A model generated the notes under the pieces. That model had not been told where the DNA came from, did not search any database, and saw nothing but the letters and a program-made list of their open reading frames with translations. A stretch of DNA of 64,000 nt, taken from NCBI GenBank assembly GCA_030220185.1, contig JASPKZ010003844.1, forward strand, positions 3,060,001 through 3,124,000. The letters are read 5' to 3'. This document shows, piece after piece, positions 43,003-53,574 of this stretch. Each line of letters begins with the position of its first letter. Within the stretch, counting starts at the first letter, position 1. Origin of the DNA: Diploptera punctata (Eukaryota; Arthropoda; Insecta; Blattodea; Blaberidae). The position numbers and the translations under genes are program-made.

Positions 43003-44590
43003 AATATATATGAAGACATACGCGAAGCATCTGATAATCGAAAACTTACTATTCTTACAATACTTGACTTTAGTAAAGCATTCGACACGGTAGACTTGGA
43101 TTTATTGTTGCTGAAACTAAAAAAAACTCTCACTTTCCGACAGTGTCACGCAATGGTTCAACTCCTACCTTCGTGAGCGCCAGCAGTATGTTGTAGGAAA
43201 TTTTACATTACGCTCCTCTTGGACCTGCCGTAAAGCTGGAGTTCCACAGGGATCGGTGTTCGGCCCATTATTTCTTCAATCTATATAAATGACATATCTG
43301 ACTCCCTAAAACATTGCAAACATAATTTATTTGCGGACGACATGCAGATATACTTTCACTAAGACAAATATTATTTAAATGACGCGATAATCAAAATTAA
43401 TGAGGACCTTGACTCGCTAACGGCATGGACAGAGAAATATGGACTTCAATTAAATCCTAGAAAGTCACAAGCAATCATTATGACTCATCAGAGATTATTA
43501 TCCTCAATTAACACAGATACAGTATTACATGTGTCACTTGATGGGGTTCAAATCCCTTATAATAAGATAGTAAAAAAATCTAAAAATATTTATGGATAAA
43601 AATTTAATTTGGAATAAACAAATAAATACCATTTGCAAAACAATCATCTCAATAATACACTCATTAAATCGTATAAGACATTGTTTACCGTTTGTTCTAA
43701 GGAAAATGTTAGTAGAAACACTTCTACTGCCCCATTTTGATTATTGTGATACTCTTTTTACTTAGCTAAATACTGTACTCACTCAAAGACTTCAAGGTGT
43801 TCATAATTCTTGCATAAGTTTTATTTGTGGTATACCAGATTTGATCGTGTTACACCATCCCTGGATCAATTGCCATGGCTTGTCTACAAGATCGTAGAAT
43901 CATCCATTCACTATATCTTCTCTATAAAATACTACACATACCATTACCTTATTATTTATCATACCGCTTCACTAGACTCTCTGATACACGTAAATTAGAT
44001 ACCCGATCCCTTCAGTGCATTGTCTTTTATATCCCTCCTCATCGCACTACCTGTTACTCGAAATATTTTACAGTTTCTCTTGCTAGAACATGGAATTCCC
44101 CTCCACCCTATGTCAGAGACTGTCAAACTTTACCATATTTCAGAAACAAATTGAAAATAAAATTATTAACAGAAAAAAAACTCACTAATATTACTTTTTA
44201 ATAATTGATCTGTTTTTTCATTATTTAATAAAAATAGTTTTAAGATTTGTCAGTATATTTAGCTAATGCCTTATGTAATAAGTGATGGATTAATTCATTA
44301 GAGTTTTTTACTTCCTTTGTATTTTTTCTCTTTTCTTTTTATGTATAGTAGATTCGAGCTGTTATTCCTTTCTGTATACATTCTTTCATTAGTTTAATTT
44401 TAATTGTATTTAATGTTATTGTATTATTAGACATAATTTTCATTATTGTTCAGTTTGACTAATAATTAATAGTTTAGTATGTATTATTATTGTATTTTTT
44501 TTGTATTTAAATGTAACATATGTTTGTACTGGTGAGTGGAAGAGAAGGCCACATGGCCTTAACTCCACTAGGCTAAATAAATGTATTCTA
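43003..44590 (+). pseudogene. CR1/Jockey-like LINE, RT domain to 3' end
   Basis: The longest retroelement relic here. RT motif A LDFSKAFDTVDLD (43.07 kb), QWFNSYLRERQQYVV, motif B AGVPQGSVFGPLF (43.24 kb), motif C LFADDMQIYF (43.33 kb), then the thumb LNPRKSQAI, WNKQI, PHFDYCDTLFT (43.73 kb) and a terminal WNSPPPYVRDCQTLPYFRNK followed by a stop. Frameshifts occur at ~43.27, 43.37 and 43.57 kb. The 3' end AACTCCACTAGGCTAAATAA recurs (complemented) at 46.92 and 58.77 kb, so it is a family with several 3' stubs. No RNase H seen. Confidence 0.85.
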
Positions 44591-44595
44591 TTCTT

Positions 44596-45058
44596 TATTA
44601 TTTACCTTCCTCAAATCATGGTTAATGTTATTCTCTCACCTCATTGTTGGCATATCTACTGGGCACTTTCCCTCTGTTTTTAGAAGGAGTTTCTATGCCC
44701 TTCTTTCATTCCTCATGCGTGCCACATGATTTGTCTATTGCAGTCAAGGAGACTTAATTGTTCTTATTACATCCTGTTCCCATAAAGATCATGTTGTTCA
44801 CTGTTAAGCAGTATTTTGGATCTACTTGTCTGTTCGTCTCTCTTTGGTCCAAAAAGTTTCCTGAGAACTTTATTCTCAAATACACGTAATATTTTGTCCT
44901 CCGTTAAGTAAGAGTCCATGTTTCGTATTCATATAATGTGAATTGAAGAATAACAGTTTTATACCTATGTATTCAGTTTAACTTTTTTTTAGAGAATTAG
45001 GAATGACAAGACTTCCTAAAATGCGTAATACGAAACGTAGCATGCATTTCCAGAACTC
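44596..45058 (-). pseudogene. LINE family P interior fragment
   Basis: CTCAAATCATGGTTAATGTT, CTACTGGGCACTTTCCCTCT, GACTTAATTGTTCTTATTAC, TGTCTGTTCGTCTCTCTTTG and GCATGCATTTCCAGAAC on the plus strand parallel the copies at 18.5 and 59.1 kb. Lacks the terminal ~100 bp. Confidence 0.65.
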
Positions 45059-45079
45059 TAACAGGCTAAATAAATAAAA

Positions 45080-45915
45080 TAATACATTGGAAATAGAGCA
45101 TATTAACACTATCTATCTGCCTAGCTTCTAACCTGAAGCATCAAAAGTGCAAAACGTGGCATTGAAACACGCATACACATATTTCACATGACATAAAGTT
45201 CGATGTATGAATGGTTTTTACGAGAAATATGTCTCGAGTAACAGATAAAATGTTTCATATAATGATTTATTGGATGTGGATACAAATAGAGTATTCACCA
45301 TTTGTTCCATAATCTGAAATAAATGTGTTTCTGCTGTGATTTGTTTCTGAATCCAAGTATATTTTAACTATACTTTCTAATTCTTATCTCTAACTGTGGC
45401 TGATATGAATACATAAGTAAAGATCCTAGATAAATCGATGTACCATCCATTAATTCTTAAATATCAACTCTAATTCTTACCTCTAACTGTGATCGGACAC
45501 TTAACGCGATGATACAGAAGGCATTAATAAGGCGACGTAAGATCCCTTAGAGAAGTGCTCCTTTAAAAGTGTGGGTCTAGGCGTAAACGTGTCAGGCTAT
45601 AATAAAGCAGCGGATATCTATTTTGACGTGCTACTAAAGAAAGGAACTCGTCTTCTGGGAATTAAATTTTTCTTTTGTCACATTTCATACCAATTCTTTT
45701 ATATTTTTCTTTTTTCCAATTATATAATTGTCAAGGCTTAATTAAATTGTATCATATTACAACCTTCTGTTGCTAATTAAAATCTCATTTTAATGAATTC
45801 GAATTTCAGTTACACTTCTCTTTGTCCAATCTTCTTTTATAGTCATTCGAAGATGCATTTGAATAAAAATAAATTATCTGTGGTTAATTGAGTTATATTA
45901 CACGGATATTTATTA
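45080..45915. other. No recognised feature
   Basis: Contains TTCTTATCTCTAACTGTG (45382) and TTCTTACCTCTAACTGTG (45475), an isolated short direct repeat ~93 bp apart. Nothing else seen. Confidence 0.4.
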
Positions 45916-46055
45916 GTATTAACTATGTAGTCAATACTAATAGAATTCATATCAAATTCCGTTGAGGTAATTAGTCATAAAATAAAAACTTAAAATATGT
46001 ACTTTTTGGGGTTCCATCGTCCTCAACTGTGTTAAAATATTGTATTTAAAATGTT

Positions 46056-46098
46056 ATCTGGATGCCTTTCGGAAGTTAACTACCATCATCAGCAGGAT
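46056..46098 (-). ncRNA. Hammerhead-ribozyme-like core (PLE), minus strand
   Basis: CCTG, CTGATGA, T, GG-TAGTTAACT-TCC, GAAA, GGCATC, CAG. Invariant core complete; stem II has one internal mismatch; NUH site AUC. Helix III is weaker than in the sense arm. Confidence 0.65.
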
Positions 46099-46227
46099 GA
46101 GCATCTGCTACTAGTTGTTGTTTACGACGATGTAGACTCAAAGTGTCTGTAGCAGTGTATGTAGAATTGCTGCTACAGACACTTTGAGTCTGCATCGTCG
46201 TAAACAACAACTAGTATCAGATGCTCA

Positions 46228-46268
46228 TCCTGCTGATGATGGAACTAAACTTCCGAAAGGCCTCCAGA
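46228..46268 (+). ncRNA. Hammerhead-ribozyme-like core (PLE), plus strand
   Basis: CCTG, CTGATGA, T, GGAA-CTAAAC-TTCC, GAAA, GGCCTC, CAG. Stem II is perfectly paired (GGAA/UUCC). AGGCCU at helix III is a six-base self-complementary sequence with no loop, favouring an intermolecular (dimeric) fold. The best-preserved motif of the set. Confidence 0.7.
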
Positions 46269-46347
46269 TAACATTTTAAATACAATATTTTAACACAGTT
46301 GAGGATGACGCCACATAGTTTAAGTATTCATCTTATTAACTATGTAG

Positions 46348-46680
46348 ACTAACTAACTAACTCACTAGCTCTATCGAACCATAGGTTCATGGCCGCACGG
46401 ACATAAGCTCTCCATACATTCCTGTCCTGAGCTAATGTTTTCGAATCATCCCCTGTATAATCTACTTCCCTCATACCATGATTAGTGTTGTTCTCCCACC
46501 TAATTCATGGCCTACCAACTGGGAGTTTTCCTTCTCGTTTTCCTACAAAAAGTTTCCATGCACCTCTTTCATTGCCCATTCGTGCCACATGTAATGCTCA
46601 TGTCTGGTTTCGTATAAAGATCATTTAGCTCACTATTATTGAAGTCTTCTCTATTCGCCTGTCTGTTTATCATTAGGTGG
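46348..46680 (-). pseudogene. LINE family P 3' end
   Basis: Plus text AACTAACTAACTCACTAGCT, then CGAACC-ATAGGTTCATGGCC, is the complement of the terminus with a GTTA tail. It continues through CTACCAACTGGGAGTTTTCC to CTCTATTCGCCTGTCTGTTT. It lies directly against the right TSD of the PLE. Confidence 0.7.
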
Positions 46681-46914
46681 GCCTTTTACTCGTTTTAACT
46701 TCGATTAGGAACTTGACAAATACGGACTCGAGAGTGGAAGTTCGATCCCAAGAAGAATAAAAACTTTAGTAGGCCCTACCAATGCATTGCGAGTAACCCA
46801 TAGGTATAGGGGACTTTATTAATGGTAAAGTTCTCCGCACCAAGGACTAGTTTACTCAACTTCTCCTCCTATACTAAGAATACGTCTTATTTATTTCCTT
46901 TATTTATTTTATTT

Positions 46915-47170
46915 ATTTCTTTAGACTGGTGGAGTTAAGACCATGTGGCCTTCTCTTACATTCACCAGGACAAACATATATTACATCAGAATATAACAAT
47001 CATAATTAACTCTCATATTAAATACTGAATTAAGATTTGATCAATTAGATAATATCTATTATATTATGATCTATAATTTAACAATTCAATGATAGTTAAT
47101 ATTAAGACTAATTTTAATAATACAATGTATTCAAGCAAGATACATTAAAATGTTGGTAGACTCTCCCTGT
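46915..47170 (-). mobile_element. 3' stub of the CR1/Jockey-like LINE
   Basis: GACTGGTGGAGTTAAGACCA, TGTGGCCTTCTCTTACATTC is the complement of the 44.53-44.58 kb 3' end (GAGTGGAAGAGAAGGCCACA, TGGCCTTAACTCCACTAGGC). No coding part remains. Confidence 0.65.
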
Positions 47171-47179
47171 CTAATGTAT

Positions 47180-48030
47180 ATAAAAGATAACAAAGCGAAA
47201 TAATGAGATATAGAAAACTAATTTTACTTTATACAATATTTACAGAGATGAAAATATTTGTTAATGTTAATGTTATTTTCATAAATAATTTAATGTATTA
47301 ATTGTTAAAAAATACTATCAGTGAGGTGTATAATTTAGTTTGTTATTAAATAATTCTTTGGTTTGTTTTTTAAGGATGTTATAGTTAACATCCGTGTGAG
47401 AAAAAATACTCTTAACAGACTGCCCAAGATAAAACTTAGTCTACATAATGCAGGAATTGCGTAAACTAATCGAATTTCTTAGGAAGCCTAATTTATATTC
47501 GGATTTTGCTGGTTTACAAAATAGTATTTATTTTGTTTAAGTAAATTATAAGTATCCCGTTAGATTGGGAGAAAAAAAAATGGCGGCCGCTATAACGATT
47601 TTAATGGTGGGATTTCGCTTCATTTTGGTGAATACATTTCTTGCCTTATTTCATTAAGCCTATGTACCAAGTTTTGATTGAGAAAACCGGGAATGACGGT
47701 CGCTAGAGCATTTTTTTAAATTTTCGCTTCTGATTAACTCACACTCCTAATCTTTCGATTTTGTTGGTTAATAGGTTCAATCTTACTTTTGTTAATTGAC
47801 TGCTATATGCCAATATTGGTCCAAAAAAATGTCGACCGCTAAGCGTTAAAAGACACACACACACACACATATACAAATAAATATATACCTTTTCTCCCAT
47901 GGTAATTTTTGCTATGTAGGCCTACTAGAACCATTGAAGATTAGTAAAAAGAATCAAATATATTTTCATGAGAAAAACCTCTTAACTACAAAACTAAAGT
48001 ATCATACAAAAGTATGAGATACGCGGCCCG
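47180..48030. other. AT-rich, with a short (AC)n tract
   Basis: (AC)n at about 47851-47868. AATGGCGGCCGCTATAACG and later GACGGTCGCTAGAGC are GC-rich islands that may be parts of an unidentified repeat. No gene seen. Confidence 0.4.
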
Positions 48031-48170
48031 TATAAACCTAGCCGTCAACACTTTTGAAATTCATGTTAAAGCGCCGTTGAGGTTATGTAATAAGATGTTA
48101 ATTATATATTTTTTTACCTGGTAAGTCAGTCGTCCTCAATTAAGTTATTAAACTTCTTCAAGTTATTCTA

Positions 48171-48212
48171 ATATGGAGGCCATTCGAAAACAATATTTCA
48201 TCTTCTGCATTT
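48171..48212 (-). ncRNA. Hammerhead-like core with U4 to A change, minus arm
   Basis: ATG, CAGAAGA, T, GAAA-TATTG-TTTTC, GAAT, GGCCTC, CAT. ATG and CAT can start helix I. The core begins CAGAAGA, not CUGAnGA, and GAAA is GAAT; expected to be inactive. Confidence 0.5.
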
Positions 48213-48292
48213 TAACTGGAACTGATGGCTAATGGTGTTGTATAATGGATTTATGTCTGCGGTTATGTTCTCGTTGAGCAGGTCTTCATTCC

Positions 48293-48520
48293 TTGCTTCT
48301 TTCAGAATCAATACTACACAAAGAGTATAACAATAACAGAATCAGCATCCTTGAAGACATAGAGATTCTGAAAGAAGCAAGGAATAAAGACCTACTCAAC
48401 GAGAACATAACCGCAAACATAAATCCATTATACAACCTATACTACACCCATCAGCCATCAGTTTCAGTTAAATCGCAGAAGATGAAACATTGTTTTCGAA
48501 AGGCCTCCATATTAGAATAA
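48293..48520 (+). pseudogene. PLE C-terminal coding remnant, sense arm
   Basis: SILHKEYNNNRISILEDIEI, LKEARNKDLLNENITANINP, LYNLYYTHQPSVSVKSQKMK in frame. The stretch resembles the end of the 21.5-kb frame (HRENNPTKINVLEEMETMNA, DSLINENEP). The GIY-YIG signature itself is cut off at the palindrome centre. Confidence 0.6.
48473..48515 (+). ncRNA. Hammerhead-like core with U4 to A change, plus arm
   Basis: TCG, CAGAAGA, T, GAAAC-ATT-GTTTTC, GAAA, GGCCTC, CAT. Stem II and GAAA are preserved and AGGCCU is self-complementary, but CAGAAGA replaces CUGAAGA, as in the 55.5-kb copy. Likely an inactive or altered lineage variant. Confidence 0.5.
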
Positions 48521-48601
48521 CTTGAAGTTCAATAACTTAGTTGAGAACGACTGAATTACCAGGTAAAAAATTATATAATTAACATCTTAAAACCTAGCCG
48601 T

Positions 48602-48842
48602 GTGAAAGTTCCGAGGTTCGCAAATTCAAACCCGACCGGAGTCGATGGATTTTTAACAGCTTAAAAAACCCAGAATATGGGTTCCTTAGGAAGAGAACTA
48701 AAGCCGTGAGTTCCATGTAGTAGATTTACGACACATATAACACTCCAAACCTGAAAAAAGTTTGCTTCTGAGCCCTTTCATGCCCAAATTTGGATTGCGA
48801 CACTTATGACCCTAGTTGTTACATAACGACATTAAATAAAAA
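48602..48842 (+). mobile_element. SINE C, plus strand (interrupted by PLE)
   Basis: GAGGTTCGCAAATTCAAACC (B-box region), GAGTCGATGGATTTTTAACA, then CCCAAATTTGGATTGCGACA, CTAGTTGTTACATAACGACA and ATTAAATAAAAAC as tail. The head part before the PLE is at about 48005-48045. Confidence 0.6.
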
Positions 48843-48849
48843 CACTGCT

Positions 48850-49560
48850 TACTTATCTTACCTCAAACATGTCTCGAAAAACAGGTTATTCGTGACGAGG
48901 CGAACTAATTAACTAATTATTTTGCTTAATGAATCTTTAAGTTTTGTGCCGCATTCATGAGAGTCCTGCACTGATCGTAATCCTTAGACAAACTGAAACC
49001 GTTCTTACCTCCGGCATCCATTTCCCTAAAATCCAACCGAATATACGCCTACTGTGAGCACAGGGTAAACATACATAAGTCTAAAGACATGACATTTCAC
49101 GAGAGCTTATTAATATTCGAATAACTTATTAACAATAAGAGATTTTCATTACTTCTGAGCAAGATAAACCTACCATAATAAATTATCTATCACTTCATAA
49201 CTTTACCCTTATGATAGATGTAAAAAAATTCAGTATTTCTGACATATTAATCTAAAAAATCACTGAAATCGGACTTATGTACTTCTTCCGGGGCTAATGT
49301 ATTTTACAGGAACCCGGGGTTCTACGTATAAAAAAGGAGAACCAAAATGGATCGCTCACCGCCAACACTTAAGTGATGGCCGCAGAGCTTTCCATCTATC
49401 TATCTACAATCGCAATACCCCAGTAAATTATCCTTCCATCTACGACTAGTCCTTCCTAATGGCACTTTCCTCAAACGGTTCCTAATAAAATATGAAATCA
49501 TTTTTTCTGTTACCACTTTTAGACAGGCTTATGTGAATTGTATAAGTCAATTTCCTATAC
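48850..49560. other. No recognised feature
   Basis: Mixed composition; no motif. CCATCTATCTATCTAC near 49392 is a trivial tetranucleotide. Confidence 0.4.
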
Positions 49561-49564
49561 TTAA

Positions 49565-49880
49565 TCATCATCAGTAGCAATACAGCCCGTTTCGAGCCTC
49601 GGCTTCCCTCAAAAACCCTCTTCCAGGCTTCTCTATCTCTGCCAATATCCATCCCCCTTGATTCTCAGCTTCTTGATATTCTCCAAAATTCCATGCATCC
49701 AACGCAGTCTCCATCGTCCCACTATCCTTTTTTCCTTTAAATTTTTACATATTTTCTTGGGTACATCATGTTAAGTCATTCTTTGTACTTGTCATTTCCA
49801 TCGCAATCTTGAAACTTTAATTGATGTAATCACATCAGGAGACTTATACAACTGGTAGAGCTCAGAGTTATATCTTATAC
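49565..49880 (-). pseudogene. LINE C-terminal fragment (gag/RT tail type)
   Basis: Minus text: GGGACGATGGAGACTGCGTT, GGATATTGGCAGAGATAG, GAAGCCTGGAAGAGGG, GAGGCTCGAAACGGGCTGTA, TTGCTACTGATGATG. In frame fragments this reads DREAWKRVF...ARNGLYCY-like, as at the very end of some LINE ORF2s. Confidence 0.5.
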
Positions 49881-50084
49881 GCTAATTTCCTTTGTCGAAT
49901 ATGTTGGGCCATATATATTTCTTAATATCGTCTTTTCAAATGATCTCGTTTTGACACCACTAATAAACTATTATTAATATTTTTGAAACAACACATTAAT
50001 TAGTATTTAGTATTTATTTTATTATGAATGAATTGATGTACTTTATTGAGTGAGACGTTGTGATAATTAATTCAAATAGTATTG

Positions 50085-50230
50085 TGATATATCGGTCTTG
50101 GGCAAGGTCCATGTTTCACTGACATATATTAATACTGGTTTTTTCAGAGTTTTATTTAGATTACATTTTGTTTCTCTTGTAAGAAGTCTGGGCTTAAAGT
50201 GCTCATGTACTTAATAAATCCTGTTATATT
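50085..50230 (-). pseudogene. LINE RT-downstream fragment
   Basis: The minus strand encodes SLNKTLKKPVLIYVSETWTL, the conserved block after the RT domain. Nothing else survives. Confidence 0.5.
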
Positions 50231-50609
50231 AGAAAAAATAAATAAAATACGCAGTTCCTCGTTGTGAAGCCTTCTTTTATTCTCAAATTTCATCTCTTAT
50301 GGGAACGAAATTTCGTCTTAAGACTCATTTTTTTTAATATGTACGAGGCTCTAAATTAGGCAGGATCAGAATCAATATTATCCAAGAAAAATTAAACTTT
50401 AACGAAATGCAATTTGTGGCAAATATAAAGATTATTGTTATATGTCAAGTACTGGTAAAAACATAGTAAAAAGACCTAAACAATATTGAATATAATAATT
50501 GAAAATAATGAGATAAAGATAATATTTTATAACCAATTAGTATTTTAAATTCTTTATGAAGGGTTTTTTTTTACCAAAATGAATAGTTATTCAATTTAAA
50601 TTATTCAAT

Positions 50610-50832
50610 TGGTTCCCCATAGTTAACCATTTGCAATGGTTTGGGCACGCGAAGAGGTTGAATGAACATATATTGCCAGTTTAGTTTGAAGTGGGTTCCA
50701 AATGGAAGGAAAAGAAGAGGGAGACCTAAGGAGACATGGATAGATGGAATTATGAATGTGGCGAAGGATAGGGGACTGCAGGATGATGACTGGAAGAATA
50801 GAGATGAATGGAGGATTAAAATCAAAACTTAG
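50610..50832 (+). pseudogene. LINE 3' end (RGRPKETWIDGI)
   Basis: QWFGHAKRLNEHILPV, then KWVPNGRKRRGRPKETWIDG, IMNVAKDRGLQDDDWKNRDE, WRIKIKT and stop. A clear LINE C-terminus, frameshifted once near 50.69 kb. Confidence 0.7.
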
Positions 50833-51129
50833 TATTGACCACACATTTAAAACCTGTTGAATACCATACATACAAACATGCTGAAATATAATGTAACTTT
50901 TTTAAAATTTATCTTATGCTCTCACTTCTTGCGATGGTATATTTGTCGTTTACACTCATTTCACTTCTACAGTTTCTCACATTACAATATAACATATACA
51001 ATTTGCTTTGCGACATCAGCGCCGTGCTCCAATTCTTGTAAATACAGAGTGAATTTTAATCACACCAACAAACTGCAGGGATCGATTCCTGGCTGGAAAA
51101 TAGAAGAGAAAATGTTCTATGAATAAGTG

Positions 51130-51600
51130 TCCATAAATGCATCATTGCCACGGTAGATGCCACTGACGAATGGCATTATTCTCTCGGCCCTGTTGCATGG
51201 CCTGTTAGATCACCGGACTTAAACCACTAGAATTTTACCTCTGGGGGCATATGAAAAGTGTTGTGTATGCTGAACCAGTTCCTGATGTGCTTACCCTTCA
51301 ACAGTGTGTCCATGTCGCCTGTGATGCTAATCGGAGAGAGGTGTAAACATGCGAAAGAGAAAGGTAATCCATAACACGTGAACGCGTGCATTGCATCCCA
51401 TGAAGGCCACTTCGAACATCTCTTGTGACGTGGATACGATTATGCTGTGTCCTGTATGCCAGGACGATTTGTTGTCGTTGCACGCACATCGTTCATTTCC
51501 GGACACGTGTTTATAGGACCTTTTTTCCTTCATTTCCAGTCAGGAATCAGTCTCTGAAGTTTGTCGGTGTACCGTTCACTCTGTATACCGGAAACTTTAC
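51130..51600 (+). mobile_element. DDE transposon 3' part (same transposase group)
   Basis: Plus frame scraps: GPVAWPVRSPDLNH-like (ATGGCCTGTTAGATCACCGG), EFYLWGHMKSVVYAEPVPDV, TLQQCVHVACDANRR, then after a stop ...GHFEHLL. This is the C-terminal third of a transposase related to those at 29.3 and 39.4 kb. The end near 51.59 kb (CACTCTGTATACCGGAAACT) might hold the right TIR; the left end was not found. Confidence 0.6.
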
Positions 51601-51604
51601 TGAA

Positions 51605-52435
51605 GGTAAAGTTTAGCCTGTTAAATTATCTACTCCTCGTGTTATTTTCTGAAAATATGCGGGTACTTGTGTCGATATACACAACTGGCATTCATGGTCA
51701 GTTAACGGATATATTCAGCTCATATTTTTATTAAGGGAGAATGATGAGATGAAGCATTTTGTGCCTCTTCTAGGTTAGTTAGCATCCTATCCATTCAGGT
51801 CAGAGCTTTATTCAATTTAGATTGATGGTCCTTATCATTACAAGACTGTTCCTCCTATATTAAATTACAAAGTTCTTTGCCTTGACAAGTGTTATTGAGG
51901 AAAAATGCACCATTTCTCTTCATATTCCAGCAGGAAATCTTCTTTATGTGAATTATTTATATGTTTGAATGCACATCTATCTCTTTCTTTCTTTTTTATT
52001 CTCTTTTATATTTTCTTTCATCGTTCATTCGTTTTTTTCTTATTTCTTTATTCAGGAAATATTTTTCCTCTAAATTCCTATAATAAATTATTAATTATAA
52101 ATAACCAGTGAGTTAATGATAGACCTAATCTCTCTCTTTCTCTCTATGTCCTTAGTTTAACCTCTCCCTCTCTCCTTAGTTTAACCTCTCCCTTTGTTGG
52201 TAATGTACGTGGCTCACGCCCCCCTCCCCTGGACTTATAGAGATATGACCTGTGGAAGAGGATTTTTTAAAACTCTGGATCAGATACTTTTTCTACCGCA
52301 CAGTGACATGGAGGGTTTCACCGATTGAGCTGAATAACAGGGGCCACCTCTGTGACAATGCTAACATTTGAGACAAGTCACACTGTTCACTCACATTTTC
52401 ACACTAAACAAATATCATATGGAAGATTGTGATGA
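51605..52435. other. AT- and CT-rich, no gene recognised
   Basis: CTCTCCCTCTCTCCTTAG and CTCTCCCTTTG near 52.16-52.19 kb are low-complexity duplications. Nothing else. Confidence 0.4.
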
Positions 52436-52439
52436 TCGG

Positions 52440-52600
52440 ATGTGGTTTGGGAATTACTTGGGGTTTATCTTTTCCCTACTTAACTTACAGATGAGGAAAA
52501 ACTTCGAAAATTCCTCGCTCAAGAAACTTGTCCCTACCGGAATTCGAACGGAGCCCGCTGTGTCTGAGGCAACGACCACAGTGCTGGAACGAGGAGGCCT
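52440..52600 (-). mobile_element. tRNA-like SINE, minus strand
   Basis: Minus strand: AGCACTGTGGTCGTTGCCTC (A-box side), GGCTCCGTTCGAATTCCGG (B box), AAGTTTCTTGAGCGAGG, then a body with AAAACCTCA-type text. The complementary plus text is AATTCGAACGGAGCCC. Confidence 0.5.
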
Positions 52601-52601
52601 A

Positions 52602-52663
<62 letters not shown>
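52602..52663. repeat. (AAT)n microsatellite
   Basis: About 20 uninterrupted units next to the SINE. Confidence 0.97.
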
Positions 52664-52665
<2 letters not shown>

Positions 52666-52859
52666 GATCTCTCTTTAGAACTCACAACTATTAAAAATCC
52701 ATACAGATAAAAAAATGGAGGTGGAACAGAACTCTACCAACAAACTTTCACAGGTTTTTCGGGGATTTTGTGTGTTTTGGTACAAGGAATCCGTGGTTTC
52801 CGGTGACTTATTATTAATGTGTTGCTGATATGTTAGATATGTAGCATGTCCTTTGTAAC

Positions 52860-53047
52860 GTTGATAAGATTAGTTGAATGCAGACTTTCATGGCCGGTAA
52901 TCATAATGTTGAGTGATTCTGGGTCTATTACTGGTGTTCCTACCAGACGTTTCTCCCTCAACTGCGGAGGGAAAAACGTCTGGTAGGAACACCAGTAATG
53001 GACCACGGCCACAAAGCCCGGAATCACTCAACATGTTGATAAGATTA
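52860..53047 (+). mobile_element. PLE-like foldback, 162 bp, 13-bp TSD
   Basis: GTTGATAAGATTA at 52860-52872 and 53035-53047. Inside: a leader GTTGAATGCAGACTTTCATG, then arms ATGTTGAGTGATTCTGGGTC ... CTACCAGACGTTTCTCCC and GGGAAAAACGTCTGGTAGG ... GGAATCACTCAACAT. The leader + antisense + sense plan is the same as in the PLE foldbacks. The left arm complement contains GAGAAACGTCTGG, i.e. GAAACGUC, the 3' half of a hammerhead; the centre cuts through where CUGAnGA would be. Confidence 0.65.
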
Positions 53048-53099
53048 CTTCTGATAGATTATAAAGATAAATTAAAAATTAATCAACTAAGTATCACCT

Positions 53100-53570
53100 G
53101 AAAATATTCTCTAAAAGCATTAAGTGCAATATAAATAATAAAAAATTACGCCATAAATGAAACAAACCAAAACCAAAATTCATTCTTTTTAATTAAAAAT
53201 TGCACAATACACTATGCACCACTGTTCTGTTTATTAATTTAAAACAGCTGTTCGAAAGTTGGACCATCACGATCACATCAGATTTCATTGTTATTGCAGT
53301 TTATGTTTAGTTTTTGTTTTTATCTGTCAGAACTTATATAATTAGGTTTCAAATTAAATGCTACATTTCTAACTCAACGACACATTATTCTGTAATACGT
53401 CACTAGAGACTGTGGTTCTCTTATATCAAGAATATTTAGCCAACGTCCCTCAATATAATTGTGAAAGTATTTCGGTGGAGTTCTGTTCCAACCTGGGTAG
53501 TATAATATAGATGTTGTTTTGTAACGGATAATGTTATGGAAACTCAAGAAAATCGTTATTGTGTCTATAA
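53100..53570. other. AT-rich, no recognised feature
   Basis: No motif seen between the foldback and element E. Confidence 0.45.
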
Positions 53571-53574
53571 TTAT

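Larger units (their letters stand above)
45919..46347 (+). mobile_element. PLE foldback, 405 bp, 12-bp TSD
   Basis: TTAACTATGTAG at 45919-45930 and 46336-46347. The insert begins TCAATACTAATAGAATTCAT and has TTCCGTTGAGGTAATTAG, the same leader start as at 14.98 kb. Arms (about 46015-46158 and 46168-46312) are inverted: GTCTGTAGCAGTGTATG ... CTGCTACAGACACTTTGAGT around the centre, and CTCAACTGTGTTAAAATATT/AATATTTTAACACAGTTGAG outside. Each arm has a hammerhead-like core. Confidence 0.8.
48034..48601 (+). mobile_element. PLE foldback, ~544 bp, 12-bp TSD, inside SINE C
   Basis: AAACCTAGCCGT at 48034-48045 and 48590-48601. The leader starts TCAACACTTTTGAAATTCAT and includes GCGCCGTTGAGGTTATGTAA. 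Inverted arms: TTACCTGGTAAGTCAGTCGT ... GCTTCTTTCAGAATC, then GATTCTGAAAGAAGCAAGGA ... TACCAGGTAAAAAATTATAT. The target is SINE C, whose sequence continues on both sides. Confidence 0.8.

Noticed and set aside
48293..48520. Small host ORF
   Set aside because: Lies inside a TSD-bounded PLE foldback and resembles the PLE C-terminus at 21.7 kb.
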